A DNA stretch of 14,144 nucleotides from an uncultured Oxalobacteraceae bacterium. Its GTDB lineage: Bacteria > Pseudomonadota > Gammaproteobacteria > Burkholderiales > Burkholderiaceae. This document shows, piece by piece, positions 7,727 through 14,144 of the stretch (the first letter of the stretch is position 1; each line of letters opens with the position of its first letter). The stretch spans positions 1-14,144 of the forward strand of contig CAMLDH010000072.1 in NCBI GenBank assembly GCA_946478765.1. The letters run 5' to 3'. The notes under the pieces were generated by a model, which searched no databases, was not told where the DNA came from, and worked only from the letters and a program-made list of their open reading frames with translations. Made by a program: the position numbers and the translations under genes.

Positions 7727-8215
7727 ATGGCTGTCATGCTCACTACCAATCACGGCAATATCAAACTCGAACTCGACGCCGAAAAAGCGCCGAAGACCGT
7801 CGAAAATTTTCTCGCCTATGTGAAATCCGGCCACTACGACGGCACGATTTTTCATCGCGTCATCGACGGTTTCATGATTCAGGGCGGCGGCTTCGAACCC
7901 GGGATGAAACAAAAGCCGACCAATGAGCCAATCGAAAACGAGGCAAAAAACGGCCTCAAGAACGAACCTTATACGGTCGCCATGGCGCGCACGTCGGCGC
8001 CGCACTCGGCATCCGCGCAATTTTTCATCAATACCAAGAACAACAGTTTTCTCGACTATCCGGGCCAGGATGGCTGGGGCTACTGCGTATTCGCTAAAGT
8101 TGTCGAAGGCATGGATGTCGTGGACAAGATTCGCTCGGTGAAAACTACGCGGACCGGCATGTTCGCCGATGTCCCGGTCGAGAATGTCGTCATCGAAAAA
8201 GCGGAATTGGTTTAA
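7727..8215 (+). CDS. ppiB: Cytosolic cyclophilin-type peptidyl-prolyl cis-trans isomerase (PpiB)
   Basis: This 162-residue cyclophilin has no signal peptide ([16 protein letters not shown]), so it should act in the cytosol. The catalytic arginine is R44 in [14 protein letters not shown], followed by SAQFFIN and [10 protein letters not shown]. The ATG at 7727-7729 is preceded by AAGGA with a 5-base spacer. From [10 protein letters not shown] to QGGGF it differs from PpiA at a single residue (D for N after GHY), and the bases of the two genes are also close there. It probably shares a transcript with ppiA. A hairpin with a T-run shortly after the stop may end that transcript, but it overlaps the start region of lpxH. 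Confidence 0.96.
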   Translation: MAVMLTTNHGNIKLELDAEKAPKTVENFLAYVKSGHYDGTIFHRVIDGFMIQGGGFEPGMKQKPTNEPIENEAKNGLKNEPYTVAMARTSAPHSASAQFFINTKNNSFLDYPGQDGWGYCVFAKVVEGMDVVDKIRSVKTTRTGMFADVPVENVVIEKAELV

Positions 8216-8256
8216 TCACGCTGACCATTCATTCGATGCATAGCCAGAGCATGACC

Positions 8257-9045
8257 ATGCCGGCCTCAACCAAGAAAGCGCAACCCGACATGGTTGCGCT
8301 TTTTATTTCCGATCTACATTTGCAAGCGTCGATGCCGCATACAGCGCTGGCATTTTTCGATTTCTTGCGCGTGCATGCGATGAAGGCGCAACAACTGTAT
8401 TTGCTCGGCGACATATTCGAGTATTGGGCCGGTGACGACGACATCGCGACGCCCTTCAACCAGCAGGTGGTGAATGCCATCCGCCATGTCAGCGACGCCG
8501 GCGTGGCGGTATTCTGGATGGCCGGCAATCGTGATTTTCTGGTGGGCGATGTATTTGCCGAGGCGGCCGGCGCAACACTGCTGCCGGACCCGCTGGTCAC
8601 CACTATCGCCGGGAAAAAGATGGTGCTGACGCATGGCGATGCCCAATGCACTGACGATGTCGCATATATGGCGTTCCGCGCCCAAGTGCGGCAACCGGAA
8701 TGGCAGCGCGCATTTCTCGCCATGCCGCTGGCAAAGCGCAAAGCCATCATCGAAGGATTGCGCAAAGACAGTCAGGAAGCGCAGCGCGCCAAATCCGATG
8801 ACATCATGGATGTAAACGCCGATGCGATTGCGTCGTTGTTTGATGCATCCGATCTAGCCATCATGATTCACGGACATACGCACCGTCCTGCGCGCCATGA
8901 ATACCATCCTAACGACAGCGTACGTGTGCGCTATGTATTGCCGGATTGGGATTATGAGAGTGCGCCGACGCGTGGCGGCTGGATCGGCATCGACCTTGAC
9001 GGAGCGATCAGGCGATTTGGCACTGACGGCAACGAACTGGCTTGA
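8257..9045 (+). CDS. lpxH: UDP-2,3-diacylglucosamine diphosphatase (LpxH)
   Basis: This peripheral inner-membrane metallophosphoesterase cleaves UDP-2,3-diacylglucosamine to lipid X and UMP in lipid A synthesis. All metal-binding motifs are present: SDLH (18-21), GDIFE (51-55), GNRD (90-93), THGD (125-128) and HGHTHRP (205-211). In LpxH the block after GDIFEYWAGDD and the helical insertion are also typical. The start is uncertain. In-frame ATGs occur at 8236, 8251, 8257 and 8290. I chose 8257 because AGAG lies 7 bases before it. The start at 8290 would give MVALFISDLHL, closest to E. coli LpxH, but has no ribosome site and lies inside a hairpin. The predicted length of 262 (or 251 from 8290) is slightly above the usual 240. 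Confidence 0.93.
   Translation: MPASTKKAQPDMVALFISDLHLQASMPHTALAFFDFLRVHAMKAQQLYLLGDIFEYWAGDDDIATPFNQQVVNAIRHVSDAGVAVFWMAGNRDFLVGDVFAEAAGATLLPDPLVTTIAGKKMVLTHGDAQCTDDVAYMAFRAQVRQPEWQRAFLAMPLAKRKAIIEGLRKDSQEAQRAKSDDIMDVNADAIASLFDASDLAIMIHGHTHRPARHEYHPNDSVRVRYVLPDWDYESAPTRGGWIGIDLDGAIRRFGTDGNELA
8275..8308 (+). terminator. Terminator-like hairpin after ppiB, overlapping the lpxH start region
   Basis: AAAGCGCAACC (8275-8285) pairs perfectly with GGTTGCGCTTT (8292-8302) around a 6-base loop, and TTTTTATTT follows from 8300. Shape, GC core and T-run fit a Rho-independent terminator for the ppiA-ppiB transcript 60 bases past the ppiB stop. One candidate lpxH start codon (ATG 8290-8292) lies in the loop and first stem base, and the right arm encodes the conserved V-A-L-F of LpxH. 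It could end transcription, attenuate lpxH or hide its start codon. Confidence 0.6.
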
Positions 9046-9100
9046 AAGGAAAAAGTTCAATGCGCGGTAACGTGCGCTTCGGATTCTTTCGACTGCAATT

Positions 9101-9805
9101 TCAATCGAATTGTTTTTTGAAATGTGCAAACTGCTGCTTGAGATTTTCAATTTCCTCGCGCAAGCTGGATACCTCTTCTTCAAGCTGCGTTACACGATCC
9201 TGACGCGATCGTTCGACCGTGGAACCTGACGAGAAAGCCGCAGCGACATTCTGTTGTGCCAGTATTTCCTCTCCCGATAACAGATGTGCATAACGTGGCT
9301 CCTTGGTACCGGGGGCGCGCTCCAGGCGCGCCACTAAAGGTGGAAACTTATCGATCAGGAATTGCAGACCGGTTTCAATCTCGGCCACCGTTAAAAACTC
9401 ATGCATACGCCCGGTTCGCGCCCTTATTTCGCCAGCGGTCTGCGGACCGCGCAGCATGAGCATCGTCAGAATCGCCAGCCTGTCCTGTTCCAATGACCAC
9501 TTCACCCGCATCCGATGTTCGTATTTCACGACGCGGGCGCCTGCCTGACTGACTTCGGTGACGAATTTTTTTTGCATCATACGATGCAATACATCGAGCA
9601 CGGTGTCTTCGGTAATCGACATCACTGGATCGCGACTGGACAGTTGATTGCAGCCGTTGGTCAGCGCGTTGAGTGACAGCGGATAATTATCGGGAGTAAG
9701 CGCCTCTTTTTCCGCGAGCACCCCCAATACACGGATTTCGAAGGGATCAAGAATGACTTGCCCATCGCGATTGTCTGGTGCTGCTGCGTTCACATTCGAG
9801 CTCAC
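9101..9805 (-). CDS. yceH: YceH family protein (DUF480)
   Basis: This 234-residue member of the YceH/DUF480 family is of unknown molecular function. The family folds as two winged-helix domains. The first matches DPFEIRVLGVLAEKEALTPDNYPLSLNAL and NGCNQLSSRDPVM; the second matches AILTMLMLRGPQTAGEIRART. After about residue 200 an added tail, VTQLEEEVSSLREEIENLKQQ, has a clear leucine-heptad pattern and should form a coiled coil, possibly for dimerisation. I chose GTG at 9803-9805 because AAGGGAGG lies 6 bases before it; the TTG two codons earlier would touch that ribosome site. It starts 12 bases after the cysE stop and is probably coupled to it. It ends facing lpxH, 55 bases away, with no strong terminator between. 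Confidence 0.92.
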   Translation of the reverse strand: MSSNVNAAAPDNRDGQVILDPFEIRVLGVLAEKEALTPDNYPLSLNALTNGCNQLSSRDPVMSITEDTVLDVLHRMMQKKFVTEVSQAGARVVKYEHRMRVKWSLEQDRLAILTMLMLRGPQTAGEIRARTGRMHEFLTVAEIETGLQFLIDKFPPLVARLERAPGTKEPRYAHLLSGEEILAQQNVAAAFSSGSTVERSRQDRVTQLEEEVSSLREEIENLKQQFAHFKKQFD

Positions 9806-9817
9806 GTCCAACCTCCC

Positions 9818-10567
9818 TTATTCAACCAGTTTGCTCAGGTGCTCCGGATCGAATTTATCCGTGTCCAGCATCACTTCACAGCCGATGCCGGCCGCTTTCA
9901 ACGCGGCGATAATCTTGCCGATCTGATGCTCCTGGGCCGCCGCATTGTTGATCAAACCGTGCAAAGCGGTCGACAAGGGATCATCGCCATTGGGTGTGAC
10001 GCCATAGGCGGCAAACATCCGGGCAGCGGCTTCTTCGCGCGACTTTTGTGCGTCCTTCTGGACGATATGTGCGGGATTTCCAACCGCTGTGGCGCCTGGC
10101 GGCACTTCCTTGACGACGACGGCATTCGAACCCACCTTGGCACCCTCGCCAACCGTAAAGCCACCCAGCACTTTGGCACCGGCACCGATGATCGTCCCTT
10201 TTCCCAGCGTGGGATGGCGCTTGGCGCCTTTATTCAAGGATGTGCCGCCAAGCGTGACACCTTGATAAATCGTGCAGTCGTCACCGACTTCCGCCGTTTC
10301 TCCGATGACCACGCCAAACCCGTGATCGATGAACACGCGTCGGCCGATGGTCGCACCCGGATGGATTTCAATGCCCGTCAAGCCCCGCGCAATATGAGAG
10401 ATAAAGCGTCCCGGCCATTTCATCCCATGCGTCCAGCACCAGCGCGCCCAGCGATGCATGATGATCGCGTGCAAGCCCGGATAACAGGTCAGCACTTCCC
10501 ATGCCGTGCGTGCGGCAGGGTCACGTTCAATGATGCTGGCAATGTCTTCTCGAAGGCGCTTAAACAT
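9818..10567 (-). CDS. cysE: Serine O-acetyltransferase
   Basis: This 249-residue enzyme transfers acetyl from acetyl-CoA to L-serine, giving O-acetylserine, the first committed step of cysteine synthesis and the inducer of sulfur-assimilation genes. After a helical N-terminus ([20 protein letters not shown]) comes a left-handed beta-helix of hexapeptide repeats, about 63-165. The active-site Asp-His is at D81-H82 (FIDHGFG) and the second histidine is in RHP at 117-119, next to VTLGG. It has the shorter N-terminus of the NifP/EpsC-type enzymes compared with E. coli CysE (273 residues). The ATG at 10565-10567 has no evident Shine-Dalgarno. A 131-base gap separates it from rlmB, and an inverted repeat lies 36 bases upstream of its start. 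Confidence 0.97.
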   Translation of the reverse strand: MFKRLREDIASIIERDPAARTAWEVLTCYPGLHAIIMHRWARWCWTHGMKWPGRFISHIARGLTGIEIHPGATIGRRVFIDHGFGVVIGETAEVGDDCTIYQGVTLGGTSLNKGAKRHPTLGKGTIIGAGAKVLGGFTVGEGAKVGSNAVVVKEVPPGATAVGNPAHIVQKDAQKSREEAAARMFAAYGVTPNGDDPLSTALHGLINNAAAQEHQIGKIIAALKAAGIGCEVMLDTDKFDPEHLSKLVE

Positions 10568-10602
10568 GGGATGCGGAGGTTGTTTCCAGGAGACGTAATG
10601 TT

Positions 10603-10620
10603 AGCTTGTTCACACAAGCT
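10603..10620. repeat. Perfect inverted repeat upstream of cysE
   Basis: AGCTTGT-TCAC-ACAAGCT forms 7-base arms around a 4-base spacer. It is centred about 44 bases before the cysE ATG, in the rlmB-cysE gap. On the minus strand a TAACAT (10598-10603) overlaps one arm, and TTGTCA (10625-10630) lies just beyond the other, 21 bases away, which is too far for a good promoter. It could be an operator or a small leader hairpin; there is no T-run, so it is not a terminator. Confidence 0.45.
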
Positions 10621-10698
10621 TTGCTGACAATGGAATTTTGCGCGCACCATCAATCGTTGAACGGCACCCGCTCACCGATTGATGCCGGGAAAAGTGCT

Positions 10699-11439
10699 TC
10701 AGCCCTTGACGAGCCGTTGCCGACGAGCCTCAAAAAGACAGACGCCCGACGCGACAGACACATTCAGGCTTTCCACCGAGCCAAACATCGGAATGCTGAC
10801 CAGCACATCACAATTCTCACGCGTCAGACGGCGCATCCCTTCGCCTTCTGATCCCATGACCAAGGCCGCAGGACCAGAAAAATCGCCTTCATAGAGCGTT
10901 TTCTCGGCATCGTCGGTGGTGCCGATCAGCCAGATATCGCGCTCCTTTAGTTCGCGCATGGTGCGCGCCAGATTCGTGACGGTAATATAGGGCACGGTTT
11001 CAGCCGCGCCGCTGGCGACCTTTGCTGCAGTGGCATTCAAGCCCACCGCCCGGTCCTTGGGAGCGATGACCGCATGAGCACCGGCACCATCCGCCACGCG
11101 CAGGCATGCGCCGAGATTATGCGGGTCAGTGATGCCATCCAATATTAGCAACAGCGGCGGACCGTCGATTGCGTCGAGCAATTCATCCAGGTTGCGCGCC
11201 AGCGACAGCTCTCCTGCCTTGGCCACGACACCCTGATGGCGTCGTGTGCCCACCATATTGCTCAAACGCTGGTCGTCCGCCTGAATGATGCGTACATTGG
11301 CCTCTTTGGCTGCACGCAGCAGTTCTTGCATGCGGCGATCGTGACGCTCGGCATCGACATAGATTTCTTCGACCGACGACGCTTCGTGGCGCAATCGCGC
11401 AGTAACGGCGTGGAAGCCGAAAATCATTTTGCTCTTCAT
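10699..11439 (-). CDS. rlmB: 23S rRNA (guanosine-2'-O-)-methyltransferase RlmB
   Basis: This SPOUT-class enzyme uses S-adenosylmethionine to methylate the 2'-O of G2251 (E. coli numbering) in the peptidyl-transferase loop of 23S rRNA. Residues 5-75 form the small substrate-binding domain ([12 protein letters not shown], and RRHQGVVA near 70). The knotted catalytic domain shows motif 1 [14 protein letters not shown] (101-114), motif 2 [11 protein letters not shown] (195-205) and motif 3 [16 protein letters not shown] (215-230). Length (246) is normal. The ATG at 11437-11439 is 3 bases after the rnr stop, so the pair is almost certainly co-transcribed and coupled, as is usual in proteobacteria. 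Confidence 0.97.
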   Translation of the reverse strand: MKSKMIFGFHAVTARLRHEASSVEEIYVDAERHDRRMQELLRAAKEANVRIIQADDQRLSNMVGTRRHQGVVAKAGELSLARNLDELLDAIDGPPLLLILDGITDPHNLGACLRVADGAGAHAVIAPKDRAVGLNATAAKVASGAAETVPYITVTNLARTMRELKERDIWLIGTTDDAEKTLYEGDFSGPAALVMGSEGEGMRRLTRENCDVLVSIPMFGSVESLNVSVASGVCLFEARRQRLVKG

Positions 11440-11442
11440 GGT

Positions 11443-13881
11443 TTATCGCTTCTTCTTGCCGGATTTCGAATACGCTTTGGAAGAACGCGTTTTCTCGGCA
11501 GCTATAGGGGGTGACTTTGCGCGCTTCGCACCAACTTTTTTGGCGGGTGCCGCTTTCTTGCCGGTCTTTGATGCCGATTTTGTCTTGCCTTTCTGGGGGC
11601 GGGCCTGCTCGCTCTCCGCACGGCGCGCTTCGTTTTTCAACACGGTCCGGATACCCGGTTCGTTCACCAGGCGCAAATCAATCTTGCGTGCATCAAGATC
11701 GACGCGGCTGACCTGAACCGTGACGCGATCCGTCAATTGATAGCGAATACCGGTGCGCTCACCACGCAGTTCGTGCCTTGCCTCATCGTACTGGAAGTAA
11801 TCTGCACCCAATTCGGTGACGTGGACAAGTCCCTCGATGAAGAGTGCGTCCAGCTGCACAAAAATACCGAACGTGGTAACACCGGAGATCGTGCCGGTAA
11901 ATTCTTCCCCGAGCTTGTCACGCACAAAATAGCATTTGAGCCAGGCTTCAACGTCGCGCGATGCCTCGTCGGCGCGGCGTTCGTTGGCGGAACAGTGAAT
12001 GCCAAGCGCTTCCCAGACCGCGATTTCACCTTCGCTTTTCTTCTTGCCCTCGGCCTTGTCCTTTGCCTGCGCCTTGCGTGCCGCCGGCGACAACATCGTA
12101 TTCAATACGGTGGTATCCAATCCCTTTGGACTGTAGCGTTTACCTTGCAAAATCGCCTTGATCGCACGATGCGTCAGCAAATCCGGGTAGCGGCGGATCG
12201 GACTGGTGAAATGCGCGTAGGCTTCGTAGGACAAACCGAAATGGCCGATATTTTCCGGACTGTAGACCGCTTGCTGCATGGAGCGCAACAACATGGTCTG
12301 CAACAGCACTGCATCCGGACGCGCCTTGATCTTCGGCATTAGTTCGGCGTAGTCGGATGCCGCAGGTTTATCGCCACCGCCCAAGTGCAAACCTACCTGC
12401 TTCAGGAAGGTTCTGACTTGATTAAGCTTCTCTTTGGTCGGCCCGGCGTGCACCCGGTACACGCCCGGATGCTCATGCCGCTGCAACAGATCCGCAGCAC
12501 AGACGTTGGCCGCCAGCATGCACTCTTCAATCACCCGATGCGCATCGTTACGGGTGCGCGGCAGGATTTGCTCAATCTTCCCGGCAGCGTTGCAGACGAT
12601 GTAGGTTTCCGTGGTTTCGAAGTCAATCGCACCGCGCGCATGGCGCGCTTGCAGCAGCGCGTGAAATACTTCATTGAGATGCAACAGATGCGGCACCAGC
12701 GCCGGACGCCTGGCCGCTTCCGTACCCTTGGTGTTGGCGAGAATCGCCGCCACTTCGGTATAGGTCAGCCGCGCCGCAGAATGAATCACCGCAGGGTAGA
12801 ACTGATAGGCCTTGATTTCGCCTTTGGCGGTAATCACGGCATCGCACACCAGCGTCAGGCGATCGACCGCCGGGTTCAACGAGCACAGGCCATTCGATAA
12901 TTTTTCCGGCAGCATCGGGATCACGCGGCGTGGAAAATACACGGACGTGCTGCGCTCCAGCGCATCGACATCCAGCGCATCATTGGGCTTGACGTAGTGG
13001 CTGACATCGGCGATCGCAACGATCAGGCGATAGCCTGCACTGCGGCCGATTTTGACCGGTTCGCAATACACTGCATCATCGAAATCACGCGCATCTTCAC
13101 CGTCGATGGTCACCAGCGGAACATCGCGCAAATCCACCCGTTCTTCCAAGTCGGCGTCGCGCACCTCGCCCGGCAATTTGGCTGCAAGCTTTTTCGCCGC
13201 TTCGGAAAACTCATGCGGCACGCCGTATTTGCGCACGGCGATTTCGATTTCCATGCCTGGATCGTCGATATCGCCCAGCACCTCGACAATCTTGCCGACC
13301 GGTTGCGTATAGCGTGACGGCTGTTCGGTCAGCTCAACGCTGACCACCTGACCGGTTTTCGCCTTGCCGGGTGAGCCGGCCAACTGGATATCCTGGCCGA
13401 TGCGTTTGTCTTCCGGCGCGACTATCCAGACACCGTTTTCATTCAACAGGCGTCCGATCACGTGGCTGTTGGCACGCGATATGACTTCGACGATCGTGCC
13501 TTCCGGACGCCCGCGTTTATCGGTGCCGACAATACGCGCCTGCACGCGGTCGCCATGCAACACTTTCTGCATTTCTTTTTCAGGCAGGAAAATGTCGGCG
13601 CTCGCGTCATCCGGAATCAGGAATCCGTAACCTTCACGGTGCCCGCTGACGCGGCCTTCAATAAAATTCGTTTGGTGCGCCAATTGATAGCGGCCGGCAC
13701 GGTCGGGCTTGATCTGACCGTCACGTTCCATCGCGTTCAGGCGGCGCGTGAGGCCGTCCATTTCTTCTGGTTTGACATCAAGTGTCGCCGCGATCAAGGG
13801 CGCGTCCTGGGGCTCAGCCGCAGTCCGCAAAATGCCGAGAATTTCCTCGCGGCTGGGAATAGTGTAGGGATATTGGCTCAA
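11443..13881 (-). CDS. rnr: Ribonuclease R
   Basis: This 812-residue 3'-to-5' exoribonuclease degrades structured RNA, including rRNA and mRNA, during quality control, and works with SmpB-tmRNA in related bacteria. Domains in order: winged helix (about 8-68, IPSREEILGILR); cold-shock domains (73-200, FIEGRVSGHREGYGFL); RNB catalytic core with the metal-binding aspartates in IDGEDARDFDDAV (259-271); S1 domain (about 655-740, TGTISGVTTFGIFVQL); and a lysine/arginine-rich disordered tail (about 745-812). The start is TTG at 13879-13881 with no visible ribosome site. No ATG occurs until residue 51, so a rare or weak start is needed. It leads the rnr-rlmB-(cysE-yceH) group and diverges from tRNA-Leu; no clear promoter was found in the 213-base gap. 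Confidence 0.96.
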   Translation of the reverse strand: MSQYPYTIPSREEILGILRTAAEPQDAPLIAATLDVKPEEMDGLTRRLNAMERDGQIKPDRAGRYQLAHQTNFIEGRVSGHREGYGFLIPDDASADIFLPEKEMQKVLHGDRVQARIVGTDKRGRPEGTIVEVISRANSHVIGRLLNENGVWIVAPEDKRIGQDIQLAGSPGKAKTGQVVSVELTEQPSRYTQPVGKIVEVLGDIDDPGMEIEIAVRKYGVPHEFSEAAKKLAAKLPGEVRDADLEERVDLRDVPLVTIDGEDARDFDDAVYCEPVKIGRSAGYRLIVAIADVSHYVKPNDALDVDALERSTSVYFPRRVIPMLPEKLSNGLCSLNPAVDRLTLVCDAVITAKGEIKAYQFYPAVIHSAARLTYTEVAAILANTKGTEAARRPALVPHLLHLNEVFHALLQARHARGAIDFETTETYIVCNAAGKIEQILPRTRNDAHRVIEECMLAANVCAADLLQRHEHPGVYRVHAGPTKEKLNQVRTFLKQVGLHLGGGDKPAASDYAELMPKIKARPDAVLLQTMLLRSMQQAVYSPENIGHFGLSYEAYAHFTSPIRRYPDLLTHRAIKAILQGKRYSPKGLDTTVLNTMLSPAARKAQAKDKAEGKKKSEGEIAVWEALGIHCSANERRADEASRDVEAWLKCYFVRDKLGEEFTGTISGVTTFGIFVQLDALFIEGLVHVTELGADYFQYDEARHELRGERTGIRYQLTDRVTVQVSRVDLDARKIDLRLVNEPGIRTVLKNEARRAESEQARPQKGKTKSASKTGKKAAPAKKVGAKRAKSPPIAAEKTRSSKAYSKSGKKKR

Positions 13882-13974
13882 AAGGGTGCGTCGTTCGTTA
13901 ATGTTGATACAGAGGTAAGTGTAACGGAGGACAGTGATATTTACCTAGAGCAGTATTTAACCTCATTTACTGGA

Positions 13975-14002
13975 TTGACTTTGAAAAGTTTTCCGCTATA
14001 AT
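13975..14002 (+). promoter_or_regulatory. Strong sigma70-type promoter of tRNA-Leu
   Basis: TTGACT (13975-13980) is followed after 16 bases by a perfect TATAAT (13997-14002). Transcription would start near 14009, leaving a leader of about 86 bases before the mature tRNA start at 14095. A promoter of this strength fits a stable-RNA gene. Confidence 0.8.
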
Positions 14003-14051
14003 CTCGGTCTTTCGCAGTAACTCGATGCGAAATTGCTAGGCGCACTAGGTT

Positions 14052-14065
14052 CAGGCTTCGGCCTG
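14052..14065 (+). promoter_or_regulatory. UUCG-capped hairpin in the tRNA-Leu leader
   Basis: CAGGC-TTCG-GCCTG makes a 5-base-pair stem with a C(UUCG)G tetraloop, one of the most stable RNA loops known. It lies in the transcribed leader between the promoter and the tRNA. There is no T-run, so it does not terminate. It may be a processing or protective structure, or have no role. Confidence 0.45.
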
Positions 14066-14094
14066 CTCCATTAAAGTGTTCATTCAGCAGCAGT

Positions 14095-14144
14095 GCCCAC
14101 GTGGCGGAATTGGTAGACGCGCATGGTTCAGGTCCATGTGCCGC
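14095..14144 (+). tRNA. tRNA-Leu (anticodon CAG), partial
   Basis: The gene begins GCCCACG, continues with the D arm GGAATTGGTAGACGC, and has an anticodon arm CATGG-TTCAGGT-CCATG, giving anticodon CAG for CUG leucine codons. The window ends in or near the start of the variable arm, so the T arm and acceptor 3' side are not seen. The D-arm sequence and anticodon together identify it as leucine. Confidence 0.93.

Noticed and set aside
7097..8020. 307-codon minus-strand frame opposite ppiA and ppiB
   Set aside because: It mirrors the duplicated cyclophilin sequence (two similar halves) and resembles no protein family. It is a shadow of the two real genes.
9046..9100. Bidirectional terminator between lpxH and yceH
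   Set aside because: Only a weak 5-pair stem with a G-T pair (GCGCG-GTAA-CGTGC) is present and no adjacent T-run, so no terminator is claimed.
9758..10627. 289-codon plus-strand frame opposite cysE
   Set aside because: It is composition-driven, histidine- and arginine-rich, and antisense to an intact hexapeptide-repeat enzyme. No ribosome site or domain is visible.
10648..10684. Inverted repeat CATCAATCG / CGATTGATG after rlmB as a terminator
   Set aside because: The arms pair perfectly over 9 bases, but the loop is 19 bases, the stem is AT-rich and no T-run follows on either strand. It may be a weak structure but not a typical terminator.
1..14144. CRISPR array, prophage, toxin-antitoxin or defence island
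   Set aside because: No regularly spaced repeats, phage structural genes, small paired frames with ribosome sites or nuclease/NTPase defence genes were found. Apart from positions 1-742 the window is densely packed with known housekeeping genes.

Overview
This window looks like a housekeeping segment of a betaproteobacterial chromosome, most likely from the Oxalobacteraceae (a Herminiimonas or Janthinobacterium relative). I infer this from the protein sequences, the moderate GC content and the gene order. No species call is possible without a search.

Layout. Positions 1-742 are gene-poor and decayed. They hold the wreck of a sensor histidine kinase with a stop codon, an internal deletion and a frame change. 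Next to it is what looks like the C-terminal remnant of a DDE transposase, whose tail occurs twice as a diverged repeat. An intact tRNA-Ser(GCT), with a clear promoter and terminator, separates this debris from the core genome. From there five minus-strand genes run in transcription order cysS, an AlkA-type DNA glycosylase, accA, tilS and, after a 150-base gap with its own promoter candidate, lysC. Divergent from cysS, the plus strand carries ppiA (exported), ppiB (cytosolic) and lpxH. Convergent to these, the minus strand carries rnr, rlmB, cysE and yceH, again with very tight spacing. At the right edge a strong plus-strand promoter drives tRNA-Leu(CAG), which the window end truncates.

How the genes work together. 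Most products serve translation and its inputs: tRNA-Ser, tRNA-Leu, CysRS, TilS (lysidine in tRNA-Ile), RlmB (23S rRNA methylation) and RNase R (RNA quality control). Two serve the envelope: AccA starts fatty-acid synthesis and LpxH acts in lipid A synthesis. Two serve amino-acid synthesis: LysC (aspartate family) and CysE (cysteine). CysE and CysRS are in separate operons. Two are prolyl isomerases that form a tandem paralogous pair split between periplasm and cytosol.

Hunt result. I found no convincing undescribed system; this is mostly an ordinary core region. The best leads are a terminator-shaped hairpin lying on the lpxH start region, a well-spaced internal ribosome binding site in lysC that would produce a separate ACT-domain (beta) subunit, an inverted repeat just upstream of cysE, a UUCG-capped hairpin in the tRNA-Leu leader, and the decayed mobile-element debris beside tRNA-Ser.
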